Assembly: GCA_028284445.1 (NCBI GenBank)
Contig: JANQRS010000011.1
Span: 62,001 to 126,000 of the forward strand
Direction of reading: 5' to 3'
From: Calditrichia bacterium
GTDB lineage: Bacteria; Calditrichota; Calditrichia; RBG-13-44-9; J075
Length of the DNA stretch: 64,000 nt
This document shows positions 43,014 to 51,808 of the stretch, piece after piece (position 1 is the first letter of the stretch; the number at the start of each line of letters is the position of its first letter). The notes under the pieces were generated by a model that saw nothing but the letters and a program-made list of their open reading frames with translations, was not told where the DNA came from and ran no database searches. Both the position numbers and the translations under genes were made by a program.

Positions 43014-43544
43014 ATGCATATTCGAGAAGCAACAATTGGAGACTCTGAGAGTGTGCGTAACGTTCATTTGGGAGCTTTTCCGCCCGGCGAAGGCGATCTG
43101 GTGTCCGGGTTGGCGGTCAATCTTCTCACGGAGAATGTTGTTCCTGAGGTGATATCCATCGTTGCCGAAGTATCGCAGATTGTCGTTGGTCACGTTGCGT
43201 TTAGTCCTGTCTACATTCAGGGAAACGATAATTGGCAGGGGTATATTTTGGCTCCACTTGGTGTTAAGCCCGAATATCAGCACTCAGGTATCGGGGCCAA
43301 ACTGGTGAAACATGGTTTGGCACTGCTTTCTGAGAATGGTATTGATGCGGTTTTTGTTTATGGGGATCCCGGGTATTATGGCAAATTTGGATTTAAAGTA
43401 GAGGCAGCTAATAGATTTGCAACACCTTACGATCTTGAATATCCTTTTGGATGGCAGGCCTTAATCTATCGCGAGCTTGCGACTCAGGTGCAAAATATTA
43501 AGATTTCCTGCGTCAAATCTCTATGTGATCCAGCGTTGTGGTGA
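43014..43544 (+). CDS. Cassette 38: YhbS-like GNAT acetyltransferase (176 aa)
   Basis: ATG 43014. Acetyl-CoA site ILAPLGVKPEYQHSGIGAKL and the YhbS-type signature VYGDPGYYGKFGFK, then FGWQALIYREL. Substrate unknown. Distinct from the GNATs at 27252 and 53392. Confidence 0.9.
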   Translation: MHIREATIGDSESVRNVHLGAFPPGEGDLVSGLAVNLLTENVVPEVISIVAEVSQIVVGHVAFSPVYIQGNDNWQGYILAPLGVKPEYQHSGIGAKLVKHGLALLSENGIDAVFVYGDPGYYGKFGFKVEAANRFATPYDLEYPFGWQALIYRELATQVQNIKISCVKSLCDPALW

Positions 43545-43631
43545 AGCACATAGCTGCAGTCAAGCAGATATGCCTATGGGCAAGGTGGTCCAATGGTCAT
43601 AGTTATTTCCAGGGGTATGGGGAGTAATTCT

Positions 43632-44714
43632 ATGGTATGTGCTTTAAAACTCATTCTTGTAACTGTTTGTATATCTTTGTTGCCAATTGGAGATTTATAC
43701 GCCAAAAACGTCTCAGCAGATTGTGTAATAATAGCTTCTGCCAATGAAGAGTTTTATCAATTGGCGGTTGAAATACGGGATATACTGGGCGGAGACCTGT
43801 TCTCCCTATCCCGGGGAGAAAATGATCTGCTAAGACACTTACGTCAAACGACTCCATCATTTGCGGTTGTTGTAGTCCCTCGTTCGGAAATGACGCTAAA
43901 ACTTACAAGAAGCCTCTTCAGGATATTCTGTTCAGTTGATGAGGATGTATTGCTTGATATTGGTTTTGGTTACATAACGGGGCGAGATTCAGAACAGGCG
44001 CGGGAATTTTTTTATAGAAGCCGGCTGGACTCTTTAAAGAAAGCAAGTTTGACAATTGCTACCCATCGGTATCCAGGCGATGAACTTGTTCAAAATGTTG
44101 TTGATCATTATGCATCTAAGTTGAAAGGGACGGGCTGGAATTACAAGGAAATCGTTCTTTCCGACTCGCTACCCTATCCGAATCGAGTTCACGAATTTGA
44201 TGAAAATCAATTGATGTTTCTCATCGGTCACGGTTCTGAGCAATGGATTTGCGGTCTTCATGCTTCTGTTTTTAATGGGGTCAGTTTACGGCATTGTATA
44301 GTCCTTTCTGGGGCATGTCAGACAGGCAAAATAGATGACGGAACAATTGCTCAAACCATGATTGATCAAGGCGTCACCGCATATTTGGGTGGAATTGATG
44401 ACAATTTTTGGTTCCTGCAATCCTTCATTGCAAAAGAAATGACAATCGCTCCTCTTTCAATTGGCGAGACCTGTCGTCGGGGAATTAATAACGCTCTGGA
44501 ATTTGCCAAAATCGACGAGATTAGGTTTCGGGAGGTAACAAAGCCAAGTGTCAATTCGCCCCTATCAGCGAGTATTTTTGAAACCGAGTGGTGGCGACAA
44601 ATGTTGTTGAATCATATTGGCGGCCTTGTGCTTTATGGTGATCCAACGTTTCAGCCTCAGTTTGACTCAGAGCTCGATCTATCGATAGGAGTGAATTTGT
44701 TTCTAAACGAATAG
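43632..44714 (+). CDS. Secreted clan CD (caspase/gingipain-fold) peptidase-like protein (360 aa)
   Basis: GGGGAG precedes ATG 43632, which starts a good signal peptide (KLILVTVCISLLPIG). Residues 185-235 hold the clan CD hallmark: hydrophobic strand then His200 (LMFLIGHGSEQW) and, after another strand, Cys229 (HCIVLSGACQTG). The C-terminus has GGLVLYGDPTFQP, as in C25-type and CHAT-like peptidases. Exported or periplasmic protease by inference; family assignment (C25 versus CHAT-like) is not certain. No attC separates it from the GNAT gene before it. Confidence 0.75.
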   Translation: MVCALKLILVTVCISLLPIGDLYAKNVSADCVIIASANEEFYQLAVEIRDILGGDLFSLSRGENDLLRHLRQTTPSFAVVVVPRSEMTLKLTRSLFRIFCSVDEDVLLDIGFGYITGRDSEQAREFFYRSRLDSLKKASLTIATHRYPGDELVQNVVDHYASKLKGTGWNYKEIVLSDSLPYPNRVHEFDENQLMFLIGHGSEQWICGLHASVFNGVSLRHCIVLSGACQTGKIDDGTIAQTMIDQGVTAYLGGIDDNFWFLQSFIAKEMTIAPLSIGETCRRGINNALEFAKIDEIRFREVTKPSVNSPLSASIFETEWWRQMLLNHIGGLVLYGDPTFQPQFDSELDLSIGVNLFLNE

Positions 44715-44763
44715 TGCCAAAAGGGCAACGAGCATGTTTAGATTTTTTGTTTTTTGTAATCAT

Positions 44764-44876
44764 GCTAACCATGCGCTGCTGCTGACGCTGCATGCGCAGA
44801 ATTAAATTGGGTGCTCTCAAGAGTTTACTATGTCTATCAAGTAAAGAGTCGGTTCGCCGCAGTAGCGTTGTTTCAG
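44764..44876 (+). repeat. attC 37 (degenerate)
   Basis: Left end GCTAACCATGCGCTGCTGCTGACG is clear, but the right end reads GCAGTAGCGTTGTTTCAG, without GTTAGC. Confidence 0.7.
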
Positions 44877-44948
44877 TGGTGCCGAGCAGCAGTGTGTTGC
44901 GTTTGAATACAGTGTTTTCTTTGCTTGATTAAGGTAGATGCAACAGAG

Positions 44949-45497
44949 ATGAGATTTAACACGAAGTTACATTGGGTAAGCTCATTTGCAGGTGTGGGAA
45001 TTGCTGTTTTTGTGCTGTTTAGTCGAGCCTTTTGGAATTATTTTTTGTTTCTCTATCCTTATATTTTTTTGGTGCTATGCACGCTCTTCTTGTTTTCAGT
45101 ATCTGCAGCAATTGTCAAATATCGAAACGATCGAATTCAGCTTGCCTTTTTCGCACTGCTACTGGCTGCTGTCGTTGGAAGTTTTATTTTTGATCTGGAA
45201 TGGTTGAGATCCGAAACGGTGTTGAGAGCAAGCTACAAGGATGATCTTAATCTCTATTCTCTGAGCCTGCGTGTCGACGGATCTTGTTATATCCTGTGGA
45301 CCGGACTTTTTGGAGTAAGCGAAGAATACACTGGAAGATATTGCAGGACTGATAACAAAATTATTCTTCAAATGGAAGATGACTGGGCTTATTCCACTTT
45401 TGCTGACACCCTTCTTGTTAAGGATCAGACCCTCGTACCAGTTTCAAATTCTCCAACTAACCAGGCTGGTGTATTTGTGATAGTGGAGTCCAATTAA
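44949..45497 (+). CDS. Membrane protein with soluble C-terminal domain (182 aa)
   Basis: ATG 44949 or TTG 44925; no strong ribosome site for either. Three hydrophobic segments (about 12-32, 35-57, 67-85) precede a beta-rich part with CYILWTGLFGVSEEYTGRYC. Not recognised. Confidence 0.65.
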   Translation: MRFNTKLHWVSSFAGVGIAVFVLFSRAFWNYFLFLYPYIFLVLCTLFLFSVSAAIVKYRNDRIQLAFFALLLAAVVGSFIFDLEWLRSETVLRASYKDDLNLYSLSLRVDGSCYILWTGLFGVSEEYTGRYCRTDNKIILQMEDDWAYSTFADTLLVKDQTLVPVSNSPTNQAGVFVIVESN

Positions 45498-45498
45498 T

Positions 45499-45512
45499 AG
45501 CGCTGTTGTTAA
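45499..45512 (+). repeat. attC remnant (right end only)
   Basis: AGCGCTGTTGTTAAC lies right after a stop codon, the minimal right-arm remnant of an attC. Confidence 0.6.
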
Positions 45513-45531
45513 CAAATTGGGAGGATGTGAA

Positions 45532-46212
45532 ATGAGGAGTTGGATTGCATTGCTCTGTTTTTGTGGGACCTTGTTGGCTGGGTTGGGTGAACCAAAAGTG
45601 CAGAGTGTATGCCAAATTACATTAGAAAATGGTCTGGTTATAGAAGGCTATATTGTTCTGGCGCGCGGGGGATATCATCAGCATGATCAGTATGGATTTG
45701 CTATTGTTGAACATGACTCCGTTGTAAATGCGCAATGGTTCAATCCTGTATTTAGTTCACAAATCGAGATCTTCAAGAAGGCGGAGGCCAATAAAACAGT
45801 TTACTACCTCGACCATTTTTATCCTAGTCGCCAGAAGCCTGATGTTGAACTCAGCTTTCCGTTTGATACTACGTCAATTGTCGGTGACATCGCCAATCTT
45901 CGTCAATACGAATTCAAGAAGACGATCGATGTATATTTAACACTTTCGCGATATTTGCATGTTAATAGTCGCGATGATGCGGGTCAAGTGCTTCCGGTCG
46001 ATGTGGAAAAGATCGAAAAGCTTGAACTTGTAGCCACACCTCGGAAGATCTTTCTTGACGAAATTGAACGCCAGCGGACTATCTGCCGGCAGGAGGTTGC
46101 ACAGAACGACAATATGCAAGATTTTCTGGAACCAGTATGGTATCACGAGCTACTGGAAGATGGAGAGCTCCCGGAAGGTTTTGCTTCGCGTTTCGTTTTT
46201 TCGGGATATTGA
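45532..46212 (+). CDS. Secreted hypothetical protein (226 aa)
   Basis: GGGAGGATGTGA precedes ATG 45532. Signal peptide RSWIALLCFCGTLLAGLG. Mature part beta-rich then helical, not recognised. Confidence 0.72.
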   Translation: MRSWIALLCFCGTLLAGLGEPKVQSVCQITLENGLVIEGYIVLARGGYHQHDQYGFAIVEHDSVVNAQWFNPVFSSQIEIFKKAEANKTVYYLDHFYPSRQKPDVELSFPFDTTSIVGDIANLRQYEFKKTIDVYLTLSRYLHVNSRDDAGQVLPVDVEKIEKLELVATPRKIFLDEIERQRTICRQEVAQNDNMQDFLEPVWYHELLEDGELPEGFASRFVFSGY

Positions 46213-46245
46213 GTTTGTCTGCAGTGACTTTTATTGTTTCGGTCA

Positions 46246-46275
46246 AGCTAACCGCACGCTACTACTGTTGATCAG
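46246..46275 (+). repeat. attC 38 (left half only)
   Basis: GCTAACCGCACGCTACTACTG kept; the right half is missing and the next gene begins 37 nt later. Confidence 0.8.
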
Positions 46276-46312
46276 AATTCTGCACGTTTTGAAGTGTCGG
46301 AGGAGGGGAGTT

Positions 46313-46717
46313 GTGGCAAAATTTGTAGTTCTTATCTGTTCAATCTTAATAATGGGCCTTGCGGCATTTTCGTGCCAGCACTCGACCTCAATCGAAGAAG
46401 CCGCGGATTTGTCTATTGTTTTGACGTCAGATATTTCATCTGGTAATGGACCTTTCGAAGTCGAGTTTCATCTGCAAGTATTCGGGAATATTGACAGTGT
46501 TGAGACCTGCGTGCCTGGATACAAGTTTGACTCAGGGTCAGGTACAATCAATGACAGAATAATATTTTGCAGACCTGATACATTTACATTGGCAGAACGA
46601 AATTACAGCTGGACACATACCTATGATGGCCTGCCTGGTATAAGAAAAGCCTCTGCAATACTCATGAAGAAGAGAGACCTTGTTTATTCTGATACCTTGT
46701 TGATAGAAGTGAAATGA
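46313..46717 (+). CDS. Small lipoprotein (134 aa)
   Basis: GTG 46313 follows GGAGGAGGGGAG and gives a lipoprotein signal AKFVVLICSILIMGLAAFSC. The frame is open further upstream but through attC sequence. The mature part (VLTSDISSGNGPFEVEFHLQ) looks like a single Ig- or PKD-like beta-sandwich. Confidence 0.75.
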   Translation: MAKFVVLICSILIMGLAAFSCQHSTSIEEAADLSIVLTSDISSGNGPFEVEFHLQVFGNIDSVETCVPGYKFDSGSGTINDRIIFCRPDTFTLAERNYSWTHTYDGLPGIRKASAILMKKRDLVYSDTLLIEVK

Positions 46718-46732
46718 GTCGCTTTTGGTTAT

Positions 46733-46860
46733 GCGAACCACGCCTGCTACTGACTTCGCACCAGCTATGTGCTCAAGCCGGTAGTTGTGGCCAATCACGA
46801 CCTTGTAATTTCTCAATATTATTGTCATCGAAAGTGCTCGCATCAGAGCGCTGGTGTTAT
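46733..46860 (+). repeat. attC 39 (mutated ends)
   Basis: GCGAACC at the left and GGTGTTATT at the right; inner arms CTTCGCACC and GTGCTCGC kept. Confidence 0.88.
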
Positions 46861-46904
46861 TGATGGTGTTTGTTTTAATGTTTGTATAGAGTGGGACCTC
46901 AGGG

Positions 46905-47240
46905 ATGGATCGGATAACTCCTTCAAATTCAGCTCGAAATGAATGGCTGCGCGGTTACATTCGCGTATTTCTGTTTTATTGGCTTATCTACGGTTCGATC
47001 AGCACTGTTTGGATTCTACTACAAGAATCATTTGACCTGTCAAAATGGCTTGTTTGGATGCTGGCAGGAGTGCCTCTTTGGGTCTGTGTTCGCGTCCTAG
47101 TTGAAAGCGTTTTTGAAACGAAAGTTGGGCAAAAGGTATTTACATGGGCTCTCTATCTAATCATATTTTTCAGCATTGCATTTGTCGTCGCGATGATCTT
47201 TGCCGGGCGCCAGATCGTTGATTTTCTGTTGAAAATGTAG
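46905..47240 (+). CDS. Small membrane protein (111 aa)
   Basis: ATG 46905. Three hydrophobic segments (about 18-40, 47-67, 80-102). Not recognised. Confidence 0.7.
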   Translation: MDRITPSNSARNEWLRGYIRVFLFYWLIYGSISTVWILLQESFDLSKWLVWMLAGVPLWVCVRVLVESVFETKVGQKVFTWALYLIIFFSIAFVVAMIFAGRQIVDFLLKM

Positions 47241-47251
47241 CTAGTGTTCGT

Positions 47252-47379
47252 GCTAACCACGCGCTGATACTGATTTCACACCTGGCATACACACATGCTG
47301 GTTTTGGTATGCAAACAGAGCGTTGTCGTTTTTGATAAAAATATTACCAAATGTGCTCGTTCAGAGCGTTGATGTTAGC
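47252..47379 (+). repeat. attC 40
   Basis: Ends GCTAACC and GATGTTAGC; several arm changes (CACACCTGGC; GAGCGTTGATG). Confidence 0.9.
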
Positions 47380-47419
47380 GAAAGAAAGTGGTACCCAAAT
47401 CTGAATTCGGAGATCCGGG

Positions 47420-47830
47420 ATGAAATTAGCCAGATGTATTGTTTACAGCCTGATACTCTTTGCATTGCTCTTGAGTGGCTGTGTAACCGGCTCTCTTGTC
47501 CAGGATTCTGTTGAAATTACGACACCAGATACAACGATAGTAGTCCAAAACAATGTGCCAGAAAATCCCCATAAAAACCGACGTGGTTTAATTGCTGGCT
47601 TCATATTTGGAACTTTTACTGGCGTAACAGGTGCTTTGGCTGCTTCAAGCTTTACAGAATCAGACAGCAATAGGGACAAAGCAGAACTTGCGGGGAAAGG
47701 TATGTTGATTACCTTTCCTGTTGGTTTTGTAATTGGAAAGTTCTTGGGAGATAGGGTGCCTCCAAGACGTTTGCGTAGCTCCGCTGCGAGCGATACTTTG
47801 AGAACCATCGTCAGATTGAGAGCGAATTAG
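47420..47830 (+). CDS. Lipoprotein with glycine-zipper-like segment (136 aa)
   Basis: CGGAGA precedes ATG 47420. Lipobox LLLSGC. Residues about 55-110 hold GLIAGFIFGTFTGVTGALAA and a second Gly-rich hydrophobic stretch, resembling glycine-zipper envelope proteins and the cassette protein at 26455. Confidence 0.75.
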   Translation: MKLARCIVYSLILFALLLSGCVTGSLVQDSVEITTPDTTIVVQNNVPENPHKNRRGLIAGFIFGTFTGVTGALAASSFTESDSNRDKAELAGKGMLITFPVGFVIGKFLGDRVPPRRLRSSAASDTLRTIVRLRAN

Positions 47831-47863
47831 AAAGTGGTTTGCAATATTAAATGCGAAGCTCAT

Positions 47864-47991
47864 GCTAACCACGCGCTGCTACTGACGCGCCATCAGGTAT
47901 TTGCGCAAGCTGTTGTGGTAGCTAGTCAAAATTCTGGGGCTTCTTGATAATACTATAAATGAAGGCGCTTGCATTCGGGCGCTGGTGTTAA
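47864..47991 (+). repeat. attC 41
   Basis: Ends GCTAACC and GGTGTTAATG (core GTTAAT); left arm CGCGCCATC no longer matches right arm AGGCGCTTGC well. Confidence 0.88.
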
Positions 47992-48032
47992 TGGAAACAT
48001 TGATATATGCTTCGTTTAGTGATTGGAGTTTT

Positions 48033-48407
48033 ATGGCATACGACATCCATATTATTAAGACTCGCGACTGGTTTGAAGCTCGCGAAGATCCTATATGCAA
48101 GCCAGAAGTAGATGATTTGATAGCTAGTGACCCTGAATTGGAATGGTCGACTGAGGACTGGATCGACATGGATGATGGCAATGGATCCACGGCGCGATAT
48201 TTCATGATTCTTTGGAAGGGTGAGCCAGTCTTCTTGTGGTATCTTGATCAAATTACATGCTCTGGTCCAATGGATGACCAAATTGTCAAGGCGGTAGATA
48301 TTGCTAAAACCCTCAATGGACGCGTTGTTGGTGATGAAGGGGAGGTTTACAATGTGCAAATTGCGTCTGATGGCACAACGAGCGTCAAGACAAATTACCC
48401 AGATTGA
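48033..48407 (+). CDS. Hypothetical small protein (124 aa)
   Basis: ATG 48033 chosen: TTGGAG lies 5 nt upstream, and the longer frame starts inside the attC at 47985. Soluble, acidic: AYDIHIIKTRDWFEA, then LIASDPELEW. Looks like a small conserved immunity-type family but I cannot name it. Confidence 0.7.
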   Translation: MAYDIHIIKTRDWFEAREDPICKPEVDDLIASDPELEWSTEDWIDMDDGNGSTARYFMILWKGEPVFLWYLDQITCSGPMDDQIVKAVDIAKTLNGRVVGDEGEVYNVQIASDGTTSVKTNYPD

Positions 48408-48467
48408 GAAAATGAGCGGAAGAACAAATCATCTAAATATATTTGAGAATTCCCTTAGGATATTTCT

Positions 48468-49163
48468 ATGAAATTGATTCGGTTCAAGGCAAACTATGTT
48501 ATAGTGTACGCATTCGTTGCAAGTCTACTCTTCGGGTTCTTGTCAAACATTTATATTGCTTTTACAACAGCGCAGTCAGTGTTAGCGGGCATGATGCTGT
48601 TTCTTTCAATTAACTTTCTTAAAATTTTCTTCCAGAGCAGATCTACGCTCGACAAACTCGACAAAATCGAAGAAAATCTCCGATTCGACAATAAAATGTC
48701 AGAGATGAGATACCTCGACCAAGAACTTCATAGTCAAGTTAATGAACTGATTGATTTGTCAGTTGATGCGATCAAAAGTCTTGAGAAGGATGACCTCTCA
48801 ATATATAGAGACAACTTGTATGGCGTTTTCGAAGAATGTAGGCTTAGATTGAAAGACATTCGATCTAATTTTATTTATATTCCAGCAATGGAAGTGCGTT
48901 CTTCTTGGCTCAAAGTAATTGCTTCTACGAAGTCAAGTTATTACACAACAAACTTTGAAAATGATATGTCGTTTGGTAGAGCCTTAGACCCTGGATTTGA
49001 AGAAGCTCAGAATGATCTAGCTAGCCGAATCAAATCTGATTTCATTAGGATATTCGTCTACAAGGATGATGATGAATTGGACGCATTGTCTGGAATAGTT
49101 AAATCTCAGAGGGAAATCGGTATCAGGGTAGATTGTAGCCAGGGGAGAAAGCCAGGCTCTTGA
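48468..49163 (+). CDS. Membrane-anchored protein, C-terminus possibly frameshifted (231 aa)
   Basis: ATG 48468. Two N-terminal helices (about 8-30, 35-55), a coiled-coil linker (LDKLDKIEENLRFDNKMSEM) and a C-terminal domain with DFIRIFVYKDDDELDALSGI. After residue 220 the other forward frame reads QALDKAKKLFESLKDSAEYN to a stop at 49215, far more protein-like than the present end (CSQGRKPGS). A small indel near 49130-49145 is likely. Confidence 0.7.
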   Translation: MKLIRFKANYVIVYAFVASLLFGFLSNIYIAFTTAQSVLAGMMLFLSINFLKIFFQSRSTLDKLDKIEENLRFDNKMSEMRYLDQELHSQVNELIDLSVDAIKSLEKDDLSIYRDNLYGVFEECRLRLKDIRSNFIYIPAMEVRSSWLKVIASTKSSYYTTNFENDMSFGRALDPGFEEAQNDLASRIKSDFIRIFVYKDDDELDALSGIVKSQREIGIRVDCSQGRKPGS

Positions 49164-49225
49164 TAAGGCGAAGAAGCTTTTTGAGAGCCTAAAGGATTCT
49201 GCTGAGTACAATTGAGAATATTCAT

Positions 49226-49300
49226 ACTAACCACGCGCTGCATGCCTGGAAGCAGTTTTGGCAGTCAACAAGAATTTAAGACGCAGGTGTTCGCACTAGA
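49226..49300 (+). repeat. attC 42 (degenerate)
   Basis: ACTAACCACGCGCTGCATGC at the left, GACGCAGGTGTTCGCA to the right, no terminal GTTAGC; 75 bases. Confidence 0.75.
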
Positions 49301-49317
49301 ATGAGCATGAGGGCATA

Positions 49318-49788
49318 TTGTCTATCTTCAATAAACCGCGGAGGTATCCGCGAATATTTCAACCCTATTATGAATCTTTCGATTTTTACCATGGCCGACA
49401 AAAATGGGAAAAGTCCATCGACAAGGCTCCGCGCGAAGCGATCTTGTTGTTCTCAATTCATTGGCTTCATTTGGAAGTCGTAAATGGAGGTTTTTGGCAA
49501 TATTTTTTTAACTCAACCTCTACTACCTGCCCTGAAGCAATTGAAGGGTTCCAGGCAATAGGGATGCCTGACGTGTCTGAACTTGTAGAGTCTGCCTCTT
49601 TGAAGCTTGGGACTCCTTTTCCATTTGATAAAGAGCAAAGAATGCGAATCGTCGGGGAATCCCAAAGTCGCATGAATTTCGATGAATTTGACGACAGGTT
49701 TTATGATTTGGCAGATACCGATCAGTTTTTTCGCAAGGAGCCCAGATTTGTGCCTTTTGCCGACGCATACGCAGATCGGTTTGGATGA
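49318..49788 (+). CDS. DUF4375 (DMP19-like) protein (156 aa)
   Basis: GAGGG precedes TTG 49318. Family hallmark LLFSIHWLHLEVVNGGFWQY, then FFNSTSTTCPEAIEGFQAIG, a helical repeat. DUF4375 members bind partner proteins and occur among toxin-immunity genes. Cytoplasmic; target unknown. Confidence 0.82.
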   Translation: MSIFNKPRRYPRIFQPYYESFDFYHGRQKWEKSIDKAPREAILLFSIHWLHLEVVNGGFWQYFFNSTSTTCPEAIEGFQAIGMPDVSELVESASLKLGTPFPFDKEQRMRIVGESQSRMNFDEFDDRFYDLADTDQFFRKEPRFVPFADAYADRFG

Positions 49789-49802
49789 GAACCTTCGCTC
49801 AA

Positions 49803-49821
49803 GTTAACGAAGCGCTGCTAC
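49803..49821 (+). repeat. attC 43 (left end only)
   Basis: GTTAACGAAGCGCTGCTAC, mutated left arm; next gene starts 11 nt later, so the rest of the site is deleted. Confidence 0.7.
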
Positions 49822-49831
49822 AGAAAAAGTT

Positions 49832-50263
49832 ATGGGACGTTTTGTCGCTGCAATTATAGCCTATTCAGTTTTGGGCATGTCTTTTGTATATCTGTATATG
49901 CTCTTTTTTAGGTCAAATGATGGCTATGATTATTTTACCGTAATTGCCATTATAAGTCTTGTCAGCCTTTTCTATTGCTGGGCATATGCATATCAAGAAC
50001 TAGATGCTAGAACAGGCACACTTATGGGGGTATTGGTCGCCGGTACGGTTGAGACATTGATTCTGCTCGCTTTAGGGGCTTATGGCGCGGTTCGAAAAAG
50101 CACGTCATTGCTTGGGTGTCTCGTGAATTTTATTTTTCTCATTGTGTGGGTACCCGTTATGTATTTCTTCGATTTGTTTGTTGCAGTAACTTTACCATCT
50201 TTGACTTTTGGTGTTCTGGCTGGTGGGTTGTTCTTCTTGTTGTGTGATTGGCACAAAAATTAA
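49832..50263 (+). CDS. Four-helix membrane protein (143 aa)
   Basis: ATG 49832, immediately after an attC fragment, without a good ribosome site. Four hydrophobic segments. Not recognised. Its original upstream region appears deleted. Confidence 0.65.
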   Translation: MGRFVAAIIAYSVLGMSFVYLYMLFFRSNDGYDYFTVIAIISLVSLFYCWAYAYQELDARTGTLMGVLVAGTVETLILLALGAYGAVRKSTSLLGCLVNFIFLIVWVPVMYFFDLFVAVTLPSLTFGVLAGGLFFLLCDWHKN

Positions 50264-50306
50264 AGGCAATGCAGACTGCATTAGAGACGGGATTCCCTCG
50301 GTAAAT

Positions 50307-50435
50307 GCCAACCACGTGCTGCTGCCAACGCGCTACCAGGTATGTGCGCAAGCGGTTTTTGGAATCCATCAAAAAGTCAAACAAGATTGATAACACTATG
50401 TGGAGGCTGGCGCGCATCCGAGCGCCGGTTTTAGC
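50307..50435 (+). repeat. attC 44 (GCGCC-arm type, mutated)
   Basis: GCCAACC at the left and GGTTTTAGC at the right; ACGCGCTACC and CTGGCGCGC arms; TTTGGAATCCATCAAAA spacer as in attC 16. Confidence 0.88.
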
Positions 50436-50448
50436 AGGTATCGAAACA

Positions 50449-50745
50449 GTGAATATATTCCTTGGATATTTTGATATTGCCATATTAATAGGTGTGCTTG
50501 CCTTTAATTTAATGACAAAGAACCGAGATTTCTGCAGCATTGCCGCTGTTGCATTTACCGTAGTCATTTTTGGATTCTTTCTACCTGTGTTGTCAATAAC
50601 GGTTGAAATTGACCGCGTAACTTCGGAAAGAGAAGTGCTCGATAATTTCACATTGCTTTATACGTATTTTCGTTTTCCAATCTACTGGCTGGTAGGCGCC
50701 ATTCAGATAGGATACTGGTTCTTCAGAAGGTATGTTTACCATTGA
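50449..50745 (+). CDS. Small membrane protein (98 aa)
   Basis: GTG 50449, 14 nt after the attC; the frame is open back through the attC. Hydrophobic segments at about 4-22, 30-50 and 75-92. Not recognised. Confidence 0.6.
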   Translation: MNIFLGYFDIAILIGVLAFNLMTKNRDFCSIAAVAFTVVIFGFFLPVLSITVEIDRVTSEREVLDNFTLLYTYFRFPIYWLVGAIQIGYWFFRRYVYH

Positions 50746-50904
50746 CGTAAAAAGTAGCATGCGACAAGGCAAAGATTGCGAAATCTGCTGTGATGGCTCA
50801 GATCAGTAGTAAGTGTCAGACATACAGTGGGACAGTTGGTGTATTGATGGGATTTGGGGACCTTATGAAAGCTATGTATTAGGATGAAATCCGGAGGGCT
50901 TAAG

Positions 50905-51627
50905 ATGAAAAGAAATTGGCTTCAGATTTTGGTCTTGTTGACCTTTTTTCTCAGTTGCTCAGGGAATATTACCGAACCGACATTTAGTGATGATGCTGAA
51001 TTGGTTTCAAAAATTATCGGTACCTGGTCTTCAGATAGGTACACCATCACATACTATTCCAATGGGACATTTGTAGACACCAGTTTTTTCTATGATGAGA
51101 ACCAAGTGTTGAAACCGGAGCGTTCAACTTCTGGCAGCTATGAAATCCAGGATAGTGTTTTATATCTAAAACGAGAGAATTGGCATTTTTTTGATGTCAG
51201 CCGTATTGAAAATGGAACTTCAATTGTACCCATTGAAACCGAAATTAGTATTGAAAATAATGTTCTCTACCGGAAAGCTGTCCATGTCCTCGTCAATGTT
51301 GAAGGAAATAACTCGGAAATTTGGGGAACCTGGAAGCACATTAGCTGGACTTTTCACAAGTCCAATCCAACTACAAATATCGTTTACGAGGGACGACAAG
51401 AATACTATTATAAATTTAGCCGGGATTCAACTGAAGTAACTTACGGCTGGAAATATTTGGATGGAAATCCATGGCCTGATCAAGAGTTTAAAAGCGAATT
51501 TGAATATACACCGCCCTTCCTGGACATTGTCGGACCTGGAGCATATGATTTAAGAGTTGAGTTTAAACATGAGAAAATGTATTGGTATCTAGATGTTCCG
51601 GTAATTCAATTAAACAAAGTAGATTAG
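50905..51627 (+). CDS. Lipocalin-like lipoprotein (240 aa)
   Basis: GGAGGG precedes ATG 50905. Lipobox LTFFLSC. After it KIIGTWSSDRYTITYYSNGT, the start typical of lipocalin-like beta-barrels in FCB bacteria, and a repeat of the pattern at IWGTWKHISWTFHK, so perhaps two barrels or one long one. Envelope protein; ligand unknown. Confidence 0.72.
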   Translation: MKRNWLQILVLLTFFLSCSGNITEPTFSDDAELVSKIIGTWSSDRYTITYYSNGTFVDTSFFYDENQVLKPERSTSGSYEIQDSVLYLKRENWHFFDVSRIENGTSIVPIETEISIENNVLYRKAVHVLVNVEGNNSEIWGTWKHISWTFHKSNPTTNIVYEGRQEYYYKFSRDSTEVTYGWKYLDGNPWPDQEFKSEFEYTPPFLDIVGPGAYDLRVEFKHEKMYWYLDVPVIQLNKVD

Positions 51628-51760
51628 ATTCTGATAATTCGAAAAATATTAAAACTAAATTCTCTATTCTTCAAAAGTGGAGAGAATGATCGTTGAGGTG
51701 ATTTTCTTCATTTTATTCAGACAGCTGAATTGGAGAATGGTGGCGAATGAGACAGTATGC

Positions 51761-51796
51761 CTATAGAAGTGCTCGAATCAGAGCGCTGCTGTTAGC
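51761..51796 (+). repeat. attC 45 (right half only)
   Basis: CTATAGAAGTGCTCGAATCAGAGCGCTGCTGTTAGC; left half not found in the preceding 130 bases. Confidence 0.8.
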
Positions 51797-51808
51797 AGAG
51801 GGGAGAAA

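Noticed and set aside
47985..48032. Start of the 124-residue protein at GTG 47985
   Set aside because: That start lies within attC 41; ATG 48033 has a ribosome site and begins a sensible N-terminus.
48581..48586. GTTAGC inside the gene at 48468 as an attC end
   Set aside because: It lies in a continuous membrane-helix coding segment and no arm sequence (GAGCGCTGGT) or left partner is present.
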